Shown here: piece by piece, positions 18,872 to 27,047 of the stretch
How positions within the stretch are numbered: position 1 is the stretch's first letter
Layout of the letters: every line of letters starts with the position of its first letter
From: Streptomyces sp. TLI_235
GTDB taxonomy: Bacteria; Actinomycetota; Actinomycetes; Streptomycetales; Streptomycetaceae
DNA length: 64,000 nt
Assembly: GCA_002300355.1 (NCBI GenBank)
Contig: NSGV01000001.1
Coordinates: 2,170,001-2,234,000 of the forward strand
Direction: 5' to 3'
Translations under genes and position numbers: made by a program
Notes under the pieces: model-generated
What the model saw: only the letters and a program-made list of their open reading frames with translations
The model's database searches: none
What the model was told of the DNA's origin: nothing

Positions 18872-20247
18872 GCGGAGTGCTCCTCGGTGCCGGAGTCGGT
18901 GAGGCCGGGATCGGTGGGGCCGGGATCGGTGGGGCCGGGGTCGGCGGGGCCGGGATCGGCTGATCCGGGTTCGGCGGCGGCGGGGTCGCGGATCAGCAGG
19001 AAGGCCCCGCAGGCGGCCACGGCCAGCGCCACGGCGGCGACCGCGAGCACCGTCTGCCCGCCCCAGAGGGTCCAGCCGGCGCCGAAGGCCAGCGAGCAGC
19101 CGAGGCGGGCGAGCGCCTGCCCGGTGCCGACCAGGGCGAGCCCGGCGCCCTGCTGCCCGGCGGGCACGGTGCCGGAGGCGGCCGCGGCGAGCACGCCGTC
19201 GGTCGCCGCGTAGAAGGAGCCGTGCAGCAGCAGGACGAGCGGCGCAGTCCACCAGGCGTGCAGCGGGGCGAGCACCAGCCCGTACCCGGCGAGCAGCACC
19301 AGGTGGCCGAGCAGGAAGAGCCGGCGGCGGCCGAGCCGGTCGGCGGCCATGCCGAAGGGCACGGCCAGCAGCAGGAAGGCGGCCGCGGTGCCCAGCGGCA
19401 GCAGCGGGAAGAGGTGCGCCGGCAGGTCGAGCCGGCGCTGCAGCAGCAGGTACAGGAAGGAGTCGCTGACCGTGGTCAGGCCGAGCAGGACGGCGGCCAG
19501 GGTGAGCCGCCGCAGCGCGGGCACCCGGAGCAGGGCCAGCGAGTCCCGCAGTGCGGGGCGCGGCCCGTCGGCGGGCCCGGCGGTGCGGCCGGGCACGAAG
19601 AGCAGCAGCACCAGCACGCCGAGCGCGGCGACGCAGGCGGAGACGGCGAAGACCGCGTCGTAGCCGTCGGTGGCGAGCCGGAGCAGGGCGAAGGCGACCA
19701 GCGGGCCGAGCAGCGCGCCGGTGGTGTCCATCGCCCGGTGCACGCCGAACGCCCGTCCGCGGTGCTCGGGTTCGGTGGCGAGCGAGATCAGGGCGTCGCG
19801 CGGGGCGGTGCGCAGGCCCTTGCCGGTGCGGTCGACCGCCAGCACCGCGCTGATCAAGGGCAGGGTGTGCACGAGCAGCAGCAGCGGCTTGCAGGCGGCC
19901 GACAGGCCGTAGCCGATCGCGGCGACCGCCTTGTGCCGGCCCCGGCCGCGGTCCGCGGCGTGCCCGCCGACCAACCGCACCAGCGCCCCGACGCCGTTGT
20001 GGATGCCGTCCAGCAGGCCGAAACCGAGCGGGGAGAGCCCGAGTCCGGCGACCACGTACAGCGGCAGCACCGCGCTGACCATCTCCGAGGAGACGTCGGT
20101 GATCAGGCTGACCGCGCCCAGTGCGAGGACGGTGCCGGGCACGGCGGCGGCGCGCCGCCCCGGGCGGGTGCCCGGGACGGCGGCCGGCTCGGCACTGCGG
20201 CTCGCGGTGGCGGCGGTCTTGCTGCTGCGGGAGTCCGCGAGGTACAC
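18868..20247 (-). CDS. Major facilitator superfamily transporter
   Basis: A 459-residue transporter with about 12 hydrophobic segments. The loop between helices 2 and 3 carries a Gly/Asp/Arg-rich MFS motif (GGHAADRGRGRHK near 70-82), and the mirror loop reads GMAADRLGRRR near 270. Helix 5 and its loop carry VDRTGKGLRTAPRDALIS, seen in a group of putative efflux MFS proteins. The C-terminus is a run of Asp-Pro-Gly repeats (DPGPADPGPTDPGPTDPG), probably disordered. The GTG start at 20247 lies six bases past the stop of the phosphatase gene, so the two likely share a transcript. The substrate is unknown. Confidence 0.85.
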   Translation of the reverse strand: MYLADSRSSKTAATASRSAEPAAVPGTRPGRRAAAVPGTVLALGAVSLITDVSSEMVSAVLPLYVVAGLGLSPLGFGLLDGIHNGVGALVRLVGGHAADRGRGRHKAVAAIGYGLSAACKPLLLLVHTLPLISAVLAVDRTGKGLRTAPRDALISLATEPEHRGRAFGVHRAMDTTGALLGPLVAFALLRLATDGYDAVFAVSACVAALGVLVLLLFVPGRTAGPADGPRPALRDSLALLRVPALRRLTLAAVLLGLTTVSDSFLYLLLQRRLDLPAHLFPLLPLGTAAAFLLLAVPFGMAADRLGRRRLFLLGHLVLLAGYGLVLAPLHAWWTAPLVLLLHGSFYAATDGVLAAAASGTVPAGQQGAGLALVGTGQALARLGCSLAFGAGWTLWGGQTVLAVAAVALAVAACGAFLLIRDPAAAEPGSADPGPADPGPTDPGPTDPGLTDSGTEEHSA

Positions 20248-20252
20248 GGGCG

Positions 20253-21149
20253 TCAGTTCCAGATGCCGGTGATGTCGGAGGCGCTCGCGGCGTTGCCCGC
20301 GTGGCTGGTCAGGCCCGCCAGGTCCTCCAGGGTGCGCAGCACGTTGTAGTGGTTGTAGGTGGTGGCCGTGGAGCTGCCGGCGGCGACGTGCTCGCCGTAG
20401 AACAGGGTCGGGATCCGGTTGCCGGAGAGCTTGTTGTCCTCGTCGAAGGTGACCACGAGCATGCTGTTGTGGGTCTTCGCCCAGGTCGCGTAGGCACCCA
20501 GGTTGTTCTGGATCCAGGTGTCGCCGGTGGAGACCGAGCAGTCGTGCATGTCGCTGCACAGGTTCGGCACGACGAACGAGACCTTCGGCAGGGTCGTGTA
20601 GTCGGTCGGGAACTGGGTCATGGTCTTGGCGGTCGAGGTCGGCACGTTGGAGAAGCCGAACCACGGGTTGTGCTTCTGCGCGTACTTGCCCGCGCTGTTG
20701 GTGCAGACGGTCGAGCCCTGGCTGGGCAGGCCCTCGTTGTAGCTGGCCCAGGTCTTGCCGGCGGCGATCAGCTCGGAGGCCAGGTTGGGCGCCGAGATCG
20801 AGCCGACGGTGACGCAGCTGTCGTCGGTGCGGCCCTGGTTGGAGCCGGAGAACAGCTGGTAGTAGTTGGGCTCGCTGGGGTGGGTGAGGCCGTAGGACTG
20901 GGTCAGGTTCGCCCCGCCGGCCTTCAGGGTGTTGTTCAGGTACGGCGCGCTGGAGCTGCCGATGACCTGCGAGTAGGCGTGGTTCTCCATCACCACGACC
21001 ACGACGTGGTCGGGGGTGGGGAGGGTGGCGGCCTGGGCGGTGGCGCCGGTGGCGGCCCAGAGTCCGAGCGATCCGGCGGCCATGGCCACCGCGCCCGCGA
21101 GGGCGGTGAAGGTGCGTCGGGTGCGCTTCGGGGTCCGAGCGGCAGTCAT
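20253..21149 (-). CDS. Secreted phosphoesterase (alkaline phosphatase-fold family)
   Basis: A 298-residue exported protein. The signal peptide has a twin-Arg stretch (TRRTFTALAG near 10-19), a hydrophobic core and an AQA cleavage site near 40. The mature part is a phosphoesterase of the AcpA/phospholipase-C superfamily: VVVVVMENHAYSQV (metal-binding E/N near 51-54), then LTHPSEPNYYQLFSG near 88-100 and MLVVTFDEDNK near 232-242. Substrates in the family are phosphate mono- or diesters. It appears to be the first gene of a transcript with the MFS and propeller genes. Tandem repeats lie upstream. Confidence 0.85.
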   Translation of the reverse strand: MTAARTPKRTRRTFTALAGAVAMAAGSLGLWAATGATAQAATLPTPDHVVVVVMENHAYSQVIGSSSAPYLNNTLKAGGANLTQSYGLTHPSEPNYYQLFSGSNQGRTDDSCVTVGSISAPNLASELIAAGKTWASYNEGLPSQGSTVCTNSAGKYAQKHNPWFGFSNVPTSTAKTMTQFPTDYTTLPKVSFVVPNLCSDMHDCSVSTGDTWIQNNLGAYATWAKTHNSMLVVTFDEDNKLSGNRIPTLFYGEHVAAGSSTATTYNHYNVLRTLEDLAGLTSHAGNAASASDITGIWN

Positions 21150-21280
21150 GCTGTCCTCCGTACGAGGGGCGGCAAGTTGACGGGTGGAGCAGGTTCTGTG
21201 ACTGGGTGCTGCTGGCTGTGACCGGTCGAGCGGCCCAAACCCTAGGTGCGGGCCGGTGGCCGGGGCCGCGCCGCGGAAGT

Positions 21281-21316
21281 GAAGAACGGAAGAACGGAAT
21301 CCGACGGAATCCGACG
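21281..21316. repeat. Two adjacent tandem duplications
   Basis: GAAGAACG occurs twice in tandem (21281-21296), immediately followed by GAATCCGACG twice in tandem (21297-21316). The block sits between the divergent phosphatase (start 21149) and the CobC fusion gene (start 21413), so it could affect promoter spacing for either. Confidence 0.7.
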
Positions 21317-21412
21317 CCGGTACGTCCCATCTCACACCCGTCCCGATTGACCCGCGTGTCGCGCCCGTGGTGGGATTTCCGGCAGGTCGGACGGGGTCGC
21401 GGAGGCACGGTG

Positions 21413-22942
21413 GTGGAGCTGGACGGCCCGCTGGTCGCCGGTGTCGGTGCCCGCCCCGGCACCCCCGCCGCCGACATCCTCCGGCTCCTCGACGACGCGC
21501 TGGCCGGCGCCGGACTGCACCGCTCCGAGCTCGTCCTGCTCGCCACCGTCGAGGCCAGGGCCGCCGAGCCCGGCCTGTGCGAGGCCGCGCGGCTGCTCGG
21601 TGTCCCGCTGGCCGCGCACCCCGCCGCGGAACTCGCCGCGGTGCCCGTGCCGAACCCGTCCGAGGCCGTCCGCGGCGCCGTCGGCACCGCCGGCGTCGCC
21701 GAGGCCGCCGCCCTGGCCGAGGCCCCCGGCGGGCGCCTGCTGGTGCCCAAGACGGCCTCCCGGACGGCCACCGTGGCGATCGCCCGCCGCGCGGCCGCCC
21801 CGGACGGCGCCGCCGGGAGCAGCCGCACCGGGAGCCCCGCCCGCCCCGCGACCCCCCGGGAGAGCACCGCGATGAGCACCGAATTCGACCTCCGCCACCA
21901 CGGCGACGCCGAGGTCCGCGCCGCCGGCCTGGTCGACCTCGCCGTCAACGTCCGCACCGGCACCCCGCCCGGCTGGCTGCGCGACCGGCTCGCCGCCACC
22001 CTCGGCGACCTCGCCGCCTACCCCGACCCGGCCGCCGCCCGCGCCGCCGTCGCCGCCCGGCACGGCCGGCCGGTCGACGAGGTACTGCTGACCTCCGGCG
22101 CCGCCGAGGCCTTCGTGCTGCTCGCCCGAGTGGTGACGGCGCGTCACGTCTGCGTGGTGCACCCGCAGTTCACCGAACCCGAGGCGGCACTGCGGGACGC
22201 CGGGCACACCGTGCACCGGGCCGTGCTGCGGGCCGAGGACGGCTTCCGGCTCACCCCCGGCGCGGTGCCCGAGGAGGCCGACCTGGTGGTGATCGGCAAC
22301 CCCACCAACCCGACCTCCGTACTGCACCCGGCCGCCGACGTGGCCGCGCTCGCCCGGCCCGGGCGCACGCTGGTGGTCGACGAGGCCTTCATGGACACCG
22401 TCCCGGGCGAGAGCGCCGCGCTCGCCGGGGTGCGCGGCCTGCCGGGCCGGGTGGTCGTGCTGCGCAGCCTCACCAAGACCTGGGGCCTCGCCGGGCTGCG
22501 GATCGGCTACGCGCTCGGCCCGGCCGGGCTGATCGCCGAACTCGCCGCCGCCCAGCCGCTGTGGCCGGTCTCCACGCCGGCGCTGGCCGCCGCCGAGGCC
22601 TGCTCGGCGCCGGCCGCCCTCGCCGAGGCCGAGGAGGCCGCCCGCACCCTCGCGGGCCACCGGGCGCACCTGCTGCGGGGCCTGGCCGGGGTGCCCGGGG
22701 TGCGGGTGCACGGCGCCCCGGAGTCCTCGTTCCTCCTGGTCGAGTTGGCGGGTGCGGCCGAGGTGCGGGAGCGGCTGCGGGCGGCCGGTTTCGCGGTGCG
22801 GCGCGGCGACACCTTCCCCGGCCTCGGACCGGACTGGCTGCGGATCGCCGTCCGGGACCCGGCCACCGGCGACCGTTTCCTCGCCGCGCTGGCCGCCGCC
22901 GTCGGCGCCGCGGCCGTCGACACCGCGGTCACGGCAGGCTGA
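21413..22942 (+). CDS. cobC: Fused CbiG C-domain / CobC aminotransferase (cobalamin biosynthesis)
   Basis: A 509-residue protein made of two parts. Residues 1-130 resemble the CbiG/CobE C-terminal domain (VAGVGARPGTPAADILRLL; later LLVPKTASRTATVAIARR), which acts in ring contraction in B12 synthesis. A Pro/Ser-rich linker leads to a PLP-dependent class-I/II aminotransferase related to CobC/CobD-type threonine-phosphate decarboxylase (Rv2231c-like): LRHHGDAEV near 158, VIGNPTNPTSV near 290, VVDEAFMD near 322 and the Schiff-base Lys in LRSLTKTWGLAGLRIGYA near 350. The GTG at 21413 follows GGAGG by seven bases. An internal ATG (21872) with a GGGAGAG site could yield the aminotransferase alone. 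Confidence 0.85.
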   Translation: MELDGPLVAGVGARPGTPAADILRLLDDALAGAGLHRSELVLLATVEARAAEPGLCEAARLLGVPLAAHPAAELAAVPVPNPSEAVRGAVGTAGVAEAAALAEAPGGRLLVPKTASRTATVAIARRAAAPDGAAGSSRTGSPARPATPRESTAMSTEFDLRHHGDAEVRAAGLVDLAVNVRTGTPPGWLRDRLAATLGDLAAYPDPAAARAAVAARHGRPVDEVLLTSGAAEAFVLLARVVTARHVCVVHPQFTEPEAALRDAGHTVHRAVLRAEDGFRLTPGAVPEEADLVVIGNPTNPTSVLHPAADVAALARPGRTLVVDEAFMDTVPGESAALAGVRGLPGRVVVLRSLTKTWGLAGLRIGYALGPAGLIAELAAAQPLWPVSTPALAAAEACSAPAALAEAEEAARTLAGHRAHLLRGLAGVPGVRVHGAPESSFLLVELAGAAEVRERLRAAGFAVRRGDTFPGLGPDWLRIAVRDPATGDRFLAALAAAVGAAAVDTAVTAG

Positions 22943-23735
22943 CGGCGTCCCCGCGGCGGACGGTGCCGCCCGCCAGCACCCGCGCGTACACCCCCGCGCA
23001 GGGCAGCGGGCCCATGCCGGGCAACGGCTCCACCCGGTTCAGCCGGGCGGGCCGGCGCAGCGCCTCCGGGTCGCGCGGCAGCGCGCCGTGCGCGAGCGTC
23101 GGGACGGCGCAGCGCGGCGTCGCGGCGATCACCTCCAGCCGGACGCCGTCGCCCACCCGGAGCTCCCGGCCGACCCAGGCGTCCTCCGGGAAGCCCGCCT
23201 CCCCCGGCGCGTCGATCACCAGGTTGGGGCGGTAGCGGGCCGCCGCAACCGGCCCGTCGGTGCCCAGGGAAGCCAGGGTCGCGGTGCTGACCAGGTGGAG
23301 CGGGGCGAAGTCGAAGAACGTCCCGGGCGGCGCGGCACTGCCGAACGCGTGGACGGTGGCCGGCACGTCGGCGTACACACCTCGGTCGAGTACGTCCTCG
23401 GGGACGCTGCGCTCCAACTGGGCGCCGGGCGGCGGCCGGTCGACCGTCCGCACGGCGCGGCCGAGCAGGGCGGTGAGCCCGGCCTCGTCCAGCTCCCGTC
23501 CGTCGGCGGAGCGTAGGCGGACTCCGTCCGGGGCGGTGCGGGCGGTGACGGTCAGCAGGGCCCGCCACAGCCGCGGGTTCTTGGCGCTGACCACGCGGCC
23601 GGTGGCGGTGTCGAGCAGGGCGCGGACGCGGTCGCCGGCGATCCCGCGGTCGGTGATCTCCGCCGTGGTGAGCTCCTCGCCGAGGGCGGACTTCATCGGA
23701 TAGCGGTGCAGTCCCCCGACCGCCCCGACGATCAC
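22929..23735 (-). CDS. MOSC-domain protein
   Basis: A 268-residue protein with a MOSC N-terminal beta-barrel (VGGLHRYPMKSALGEEL at residues 6-22, GIAGDRVRALLD near 35-46) and a C-terminal MOSC domain (YRPNLVIDAPGEAGFPEDAWVGRELRVGD near 180-208, then ATPRCAVPTLAHG near 217 with the conserved Cys). MOSC proteins bind sulfur carriers or molybdenum cofactor and act in moco sulfuration or N-hydroxy reduction; the role here is open. The gene converges on the cobC fusion (14-bp overlap) and its GTG start overlaps the HAD gene's stop by four bases, so it is the second gene of a leftward pair. Confidence 0.88.
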   Translation of the reverse strand: MIVGAVGGLHRYPMKSALGEELTTAEITDRGIAGDRVRALLDTATGRVVSAKNPRLWRALLTVTARTAPDGVRLRSADGRELDEAGLTALLGRAVRTVDRPPPGAQLERSVPEDVLDRGVYADVPATVHAFGSAAPPGTFFDFAPLHLVSTATLASLGTDGPVAAARYRPNLVIDAPGEAGFPEDAWVGRELRVGDGVRLEVIAATPRCAVPTLAHGALPRDPEALRRPARLNRVEPLPGMGPLPCAGVYARVLAGGTVRRGDAVSLP

Positions 23736-24307
23736 CGCCCGGCCGCCGGGAGCGCGGCCGCCCAGGCGGCGAGGACGGCGAAGTCGTCCGGCCGCAGGCC
23801 GTACCGGTGGTCGATCCGCAGGGTCAGTGCCGGGGCGGGGTGGTTCGCCGCGATCCAGGCGGTGTCCTGCGGCTCGATCTCGTCGTCCACCCAGGCGAAG
23901 GGGCGGCCGGCGGCCCACTCGGTCAGGTACCGGGTCTTCCAGTGCAGCCCGTCCGGGTCGCCGTGGTGCATCCGCGGCCAGGGCACGAACGGCAGCTCCG
24001 GCAGCCCGATCGGCGGCCCGATCCACTCGTTGGCCTCGGCCGTCCACGTGGTGCACCAGACCGGCCGGAAGGGCAGGGCGAGCAGCGCGGGACCGTGGTC
24101 GGGGTTGAGCCACAGCCGCAGCGGCTTCACGGACGCGGGCGGGGTGCCGGGGTGCCGTGCCAGCCAGGAGGCGGGCTTCACCCGGTGCGTGAGGTAGCCC
24201 TCGGGGCGGCGGTGCGGCTTCGCCCGGTACGGGTTGAGTGGCCCGTCCACGTCCAGCAGCAGCAGCGGCCGCCCGTCCTCGTCCGGTCGGCTGTCCGGCC
24301 CTCCCAC
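23732..24307 (-). CDS. HAD-like protein of unknown substrate
   Basis: A 191-residue protein beginning with a haloacid-dehalogenase motif I, LLLLDVDGPLNPY (D-x-D near residue 16). Further segments are WCTTWTAEANEWIG near 84 and FAWVDDEIEPQDTAW near 137, where paired Asp residues could be motif III/IV. This suits a small HAD phosphatase-like protein common in Streptomyces and otherwise uncharacterised. I chose the GTG at 24307 because a GGGGGAGGGG site precedes it; an ATG at 24340 lacks one. It is followed by the MOSC gene with a four-base overlap. Confidence 0.75.
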   Translation of the reverse strand: MGGPDSRPDEDGRPLLLLDVDGPLNPYRAKPHRRPEGYLTHRVKPASWLARHPGTPPASVKPLRLWLNPDHGPALLALPFRPVWCTTWTAEANEWIGPPIGLPELPFVPWPRMHHGDPDGLHWKTRYLTEWAAGRPFAWVDDEIEPQDTAWIAANHPAPALTLRIDHRYGLRPDDFAVLAAWAAALPAAGR

Positions 24308-24391
24308 GTGCCCCTCCCCCGTGCGGTGTTCCCGCCGCATTGTCGTGGGGCGCGGTGCCGCCCGGCCACCGGGTTTCCGCGGGCACGCCGC

Positions 24392-24422
24392 GGGGCGCGG
24401 ACGGCCGTGCCGTCCGCGCCCC
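24392..24422 (-). terminator. Terminator of the dacB-like gene
   Basis: A perfect 13-bp stem, GGGGCGCGGACGG / CCGTCCGCGCCCC, with a CCGTG loop, 17 bases past the stop of the leftward gene ending at 24439. Confidence 0.85.
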
Positions 24423-24438
24423 GGTGGTGGCGGGTCCG

Positions 24439-26037
24439 TCAGTGGTTCGGGTGCCGGGCGGCCTGCTGCTGGAGCAGGGCGGCGACGTTCGCGACGTCGT
24501 CGTCGATCTCCAGCAAGCCGTCGAAGTCGGCGGCCTGGGTGTTGTTGACGCCGGCGAAGAAGGTGTGGAGGCGGCCGTTGCCCGCGTCCAGGTAGCCGGC
24601 GATGGTCTCGGCGCCGACGGCGAGCTGCTGGTTGAGGAAGTCGAAGCCGGCGACCGTGCCGGTCTTGGCCCAGACCTTGCCCTTGGCCGGGCAGTCGGTG
24701 CAGTTGTCGGCGAGGGTGCCGTCGACGCCGAGGATCGGCAGGGCGTTGCGGAAGGTGTCCGCCTCGGGGGTGCGCAGCCAGTACGCGAGGATCTGGTTGA
24801 CGGCGACGGGCGTGGCCCGGTCGACGGGGTCGCCGCCGCGGCCGTCCGCGAGCTGGACCTGGGTGAGGTCGACGCCGGCCCGCTCCAGGAAGGCCCGCAG
24901 GACGGGGAAGCCGTCCACGCAGTCGTGGCTGCCGGCGGCGACGGCCATCAGGCAGATCCCGAGGTTGGCGCCGAGGTTGTGGCTGACCTTGAGGATGAGG
25001 CGGGTGTACTGCTCGAACGGCGGGGAGACGTAGGCGGCGACCCGGGAGCCCGCGGGGTAGTCGGCGGGCAGCAGGCCGACCGGGTCGGGTCCGACCGGGC
25101 GGGCGGTGACGGTGACGCCGGCCCGGGCGAGCGCCTCGATCAGGGCGGTGCGGGCGAAGGCGTTCGGGTCCTGGATGTGCGAGATCCGCAGGACGGGGTC
25201 GGCGTCGGCCGCGATGGTGCCGGACAGCGTGATCCGGGTGCCGTCCGGGTTGGTGGAGACCTGGATGTCGGTGGTGCCGCCGGCCGGCACCGTCCGCACC
25301 GTGGAGGTGACCTGGTACGGCGCGACCTGCGGCCGCCAGAACAGCTGGGCGGTCTGCCCGGGGGCGGTCGGGGTGGTCAGCAGGTCGATGACGTTGTCGT
25401 TGACGATCATCGGGGTGGGCAGCGGGTCGAGCGGGGGCTCGGCCGTGAACAGCCGCGGGTCGACCGCCACGTTGCCGCGGACCTGGCTGATCCCGGCCGA
25501 ACGGACCTGCTGGGCGATGGAGTTCAGGCCCGCCAGCGGGTCCTCGGGGGTCAGGGTGGCCCCCGGGACGTCGTTGGCGTAGGTGTGGTCGATCGGGGTG
25601 AAGTCGACCGTGCCGTCCGGCTTGGTCCGGCCGCCCATGGTGAGGTCGCCCTGCGCGACCACCACCAGGTTGCCGTTGAGGACGGAGCCGGAGCGGCTGC
25701 CGAGGGCGTTCACCGGGGTGGTGAAGCGGTGGTCGCCGCCGAGGGTGTCCCAGGTGCCGGAGACGCTGAACAGCTTGGCCACCGAGCCCGGGATGAAGAA
25801 CTTGCCGCCCTGCAGGTCGTGAACGGTCCGGCCGGTCTCCGGGTCCTGCTCCAGGATCCCCCACTGGGAGTGCTGGTAGGCCGGCTTGGCCAGGATCGCG
25901 TCGATCCCGGGTCCGAGGTCCTGGTGCCCCATGGCCGGGGCGGCCGCGCCGGTCGTCGCGGTGACGCCGATCAGCACCGCGCCGATTCCGGCCCACACCC
26001 GCCAGCTCCGGGTCTTCGCTCGCATGTGTTCAACCAT
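24439..26037 (-). CDS. dacB: D-alanyl-D-alanine carboxypeptidase/endopeptidase (PBP4 type, S13)
   Basis: A 532-residue exported penicillin-binding protein that trims or cuts peptidoglycan peptides. A signal peptide (about 1-37, ending near PAMG) precedes the three active-site motifs: S85-V-A-K88, S-H-N in ILKVSHNLGANLG near 345, and K-T-G in VWAKTGTVAG near 475. A long insert between the first two motifs (about 100-330) is the usual PBP4 class-C domain insertion. The start is the ATG at 26037, or the ATG four codons later. It is monocistronic with a strong hairpin terminator. Confidence 0.92.
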   Translation of the reverse strand: MVEHMRAKTRSWRVWAGIGAVLIGVTATTGAAAPAMGHQDLGPGIDAILAKPAYQHSQWGILEQDPETGRTVHDLQGGKFFIPGSVAKLFSVSGTWDTLGGDHRFTTPVNALGSRSGSVLNGNLVVVAQGDLTMGGRTKPDGTVDFTPIDHTYANDVPGATLTPEDPLAGLNSIAQQVRSAGISQVRGNVAVDPRLFTAEPPLDPLPTPMIVNDNVIDLLTTPTAPGQTAQLFWRPQVAPYQVTSTVRTVPAGGTTDIQVSTNPDGTRITLSGTIAADADPVLRISHIQDPNAFARTALIEALARAGVTVTARPVGPDPVGLLPADYPAGSRVAAYVSPPFEQYTRLILKVSHNLGANLGICLMAVAAGSHDCVDGFPVLRAFLERAGVDLTQVQLADGRGGDPVDRATPVAVNQILAYWLRTPEADTFRNALPILGVDGTLADNCTDCPAKGKVWAKTGTVAGFDFLNQQLAVGAETIAGYLDAGNGRLHTFFAGVNNTQAADFDGLLEIDDDVANVAALLQQQAARHPNH

Positions 26038-26168
26038 TCGGGAGTCGGATGGCCGGTCGAACCGGGCCTTACCGACGGAGAATAGGAACGCGGGCGGAGC
26101 GAACCGGCCGACAGCGCCGGGCGGTGACGTGGTGTCACCCGAGTGCTGAGCGGTTTCGTCCGATCGGC

Positions 26169-26206
26169 CGCGCCCCGGCCGGACCGCGGACGGTCCCGCC
26201 GGGGCG
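26169..26206 (-). terminator. Terminator of the mannosyltransferase gene
   Basis: A near-perfect stem of about 16 bp (GCGCCCCGGCCGGACCG paired with CGGTCCCGCCGGGGCGC) lies 12 bases past the leftward stop at 26218. Confidence 0.8.
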
Positions 26207-26217
26207 CCGACCGGAGG

Positions 26218-26952
26218 TCAGCCGCGCTTGGCGAACAGCAGCTTCCACGGGGCGAGCGCCGACTCGACCTGGACGCCGAAGCTCATCTTGGAGGCGCCCT
26301 TGACGCGCTCCTCGAAACGGATCGGCACCTCGGCGATCCGCAGGCCGCGGCGGACGGTGCGGTGGTTCATCTCGACCTGGAACGAGTAGCCGTTGCTGTG
26401 GATCGACTGCGGGTCGATCGCGCGCAGGGTGTCCGCCTTCCACGCCTTGAAACCGGCGGTGGCGTCCTTGACGTGCAGCCGCAGGATCGCGTTGACGTAG
26501 AAGTTGGCCCAGGCGGAGAGCGCCTTGCGGTGCCACGGCCACTCCGACGCGGTCGAGCCGCCGGGCACGTAGCGGGAGCCGAGCACCACCGCGGCGTCGC
26601 CGGAGAGCAGGGTGTCGACCATGACCGGGACGACGGACGAGGGGTGCGACAGGTCGGCGTCCATCTGCACGACCACGTCGGCACCCTCGTCCAGCGCCCG
26701 GGTCATGCCGGCGATGTAGGCGCGGCCCAGGCCGTCCTTCTCGGTGCGGTGCAGCACGCCCACGGTGCCGGGCGAGTCGGCGGCCAGCTTGTCGGCGACC
26801 TCGCCGGTGCCGTCGGGCGAGTTGTCGTCGACGACCAGCACGTGCAGGTTGGGCATCCCCAGGTCGGCGAGCAGGCCGACGATGACCGGCAGGTTCTCCC
26901 GCTCGTTGTACGTGGGTACGACGACGACGACCTTGGGGGAGGCGTCCACCAT
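26218..26952 (-). CDS. Polyprenol monophosphomannose synthase (GT2)
   Basis: A 244-residue family-2 glycosyltransferase that moves mannose from GDP-mannose to polyprenyl phosphate, the donor for lipoglycans and protein O-mannosylation. Motifs: VVVVVPTYNERENLPVIV at 8-25, VLVVDDNSPDGTG near 38-50, the metal-binding DADLSHP near 97-103, GSRYVPGG near 125, and the acceptor region near 205-220. No C-terminal membrane domain is present, matching the soluble actinobacterial synthase (Ppm1 catalytic part); the acyltransferase partner is not nearby. The ATG at 26952 fits the usual N-terminus. Confidence 0.93.
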   Translation of the reverse strand: MVDASPKVVVVVPTYNERENLPVIVGLLADLGMPNLHVLVVDDNSPDGTGEVADKLAADSPGTVGVLHRTEKDGLGRAYIAGMTRALDEGADVVVQMDADLSHPSSVVPVMVDTLLSGDAAVVLGSRYVPGGSTASEWPWHRKALSAWANFYVNAILRLHVKDATAGFKAWKADTLRAIDPQSIHSNGYSFQVEMNHRTVRRGLRIAEVPIRFEERVKGASKMSFGVQVESALAPWKLLFAKRG

Positions 26953-27047
26953 GAATCAGATCCCTTGTTCGATACGTTCCGTGACGTCTTCGGCGAGTCT
27001 ACGACCGGGCTCCCGGCCGTCGGCACGCCGGTCGGCCACCCCGGGCG

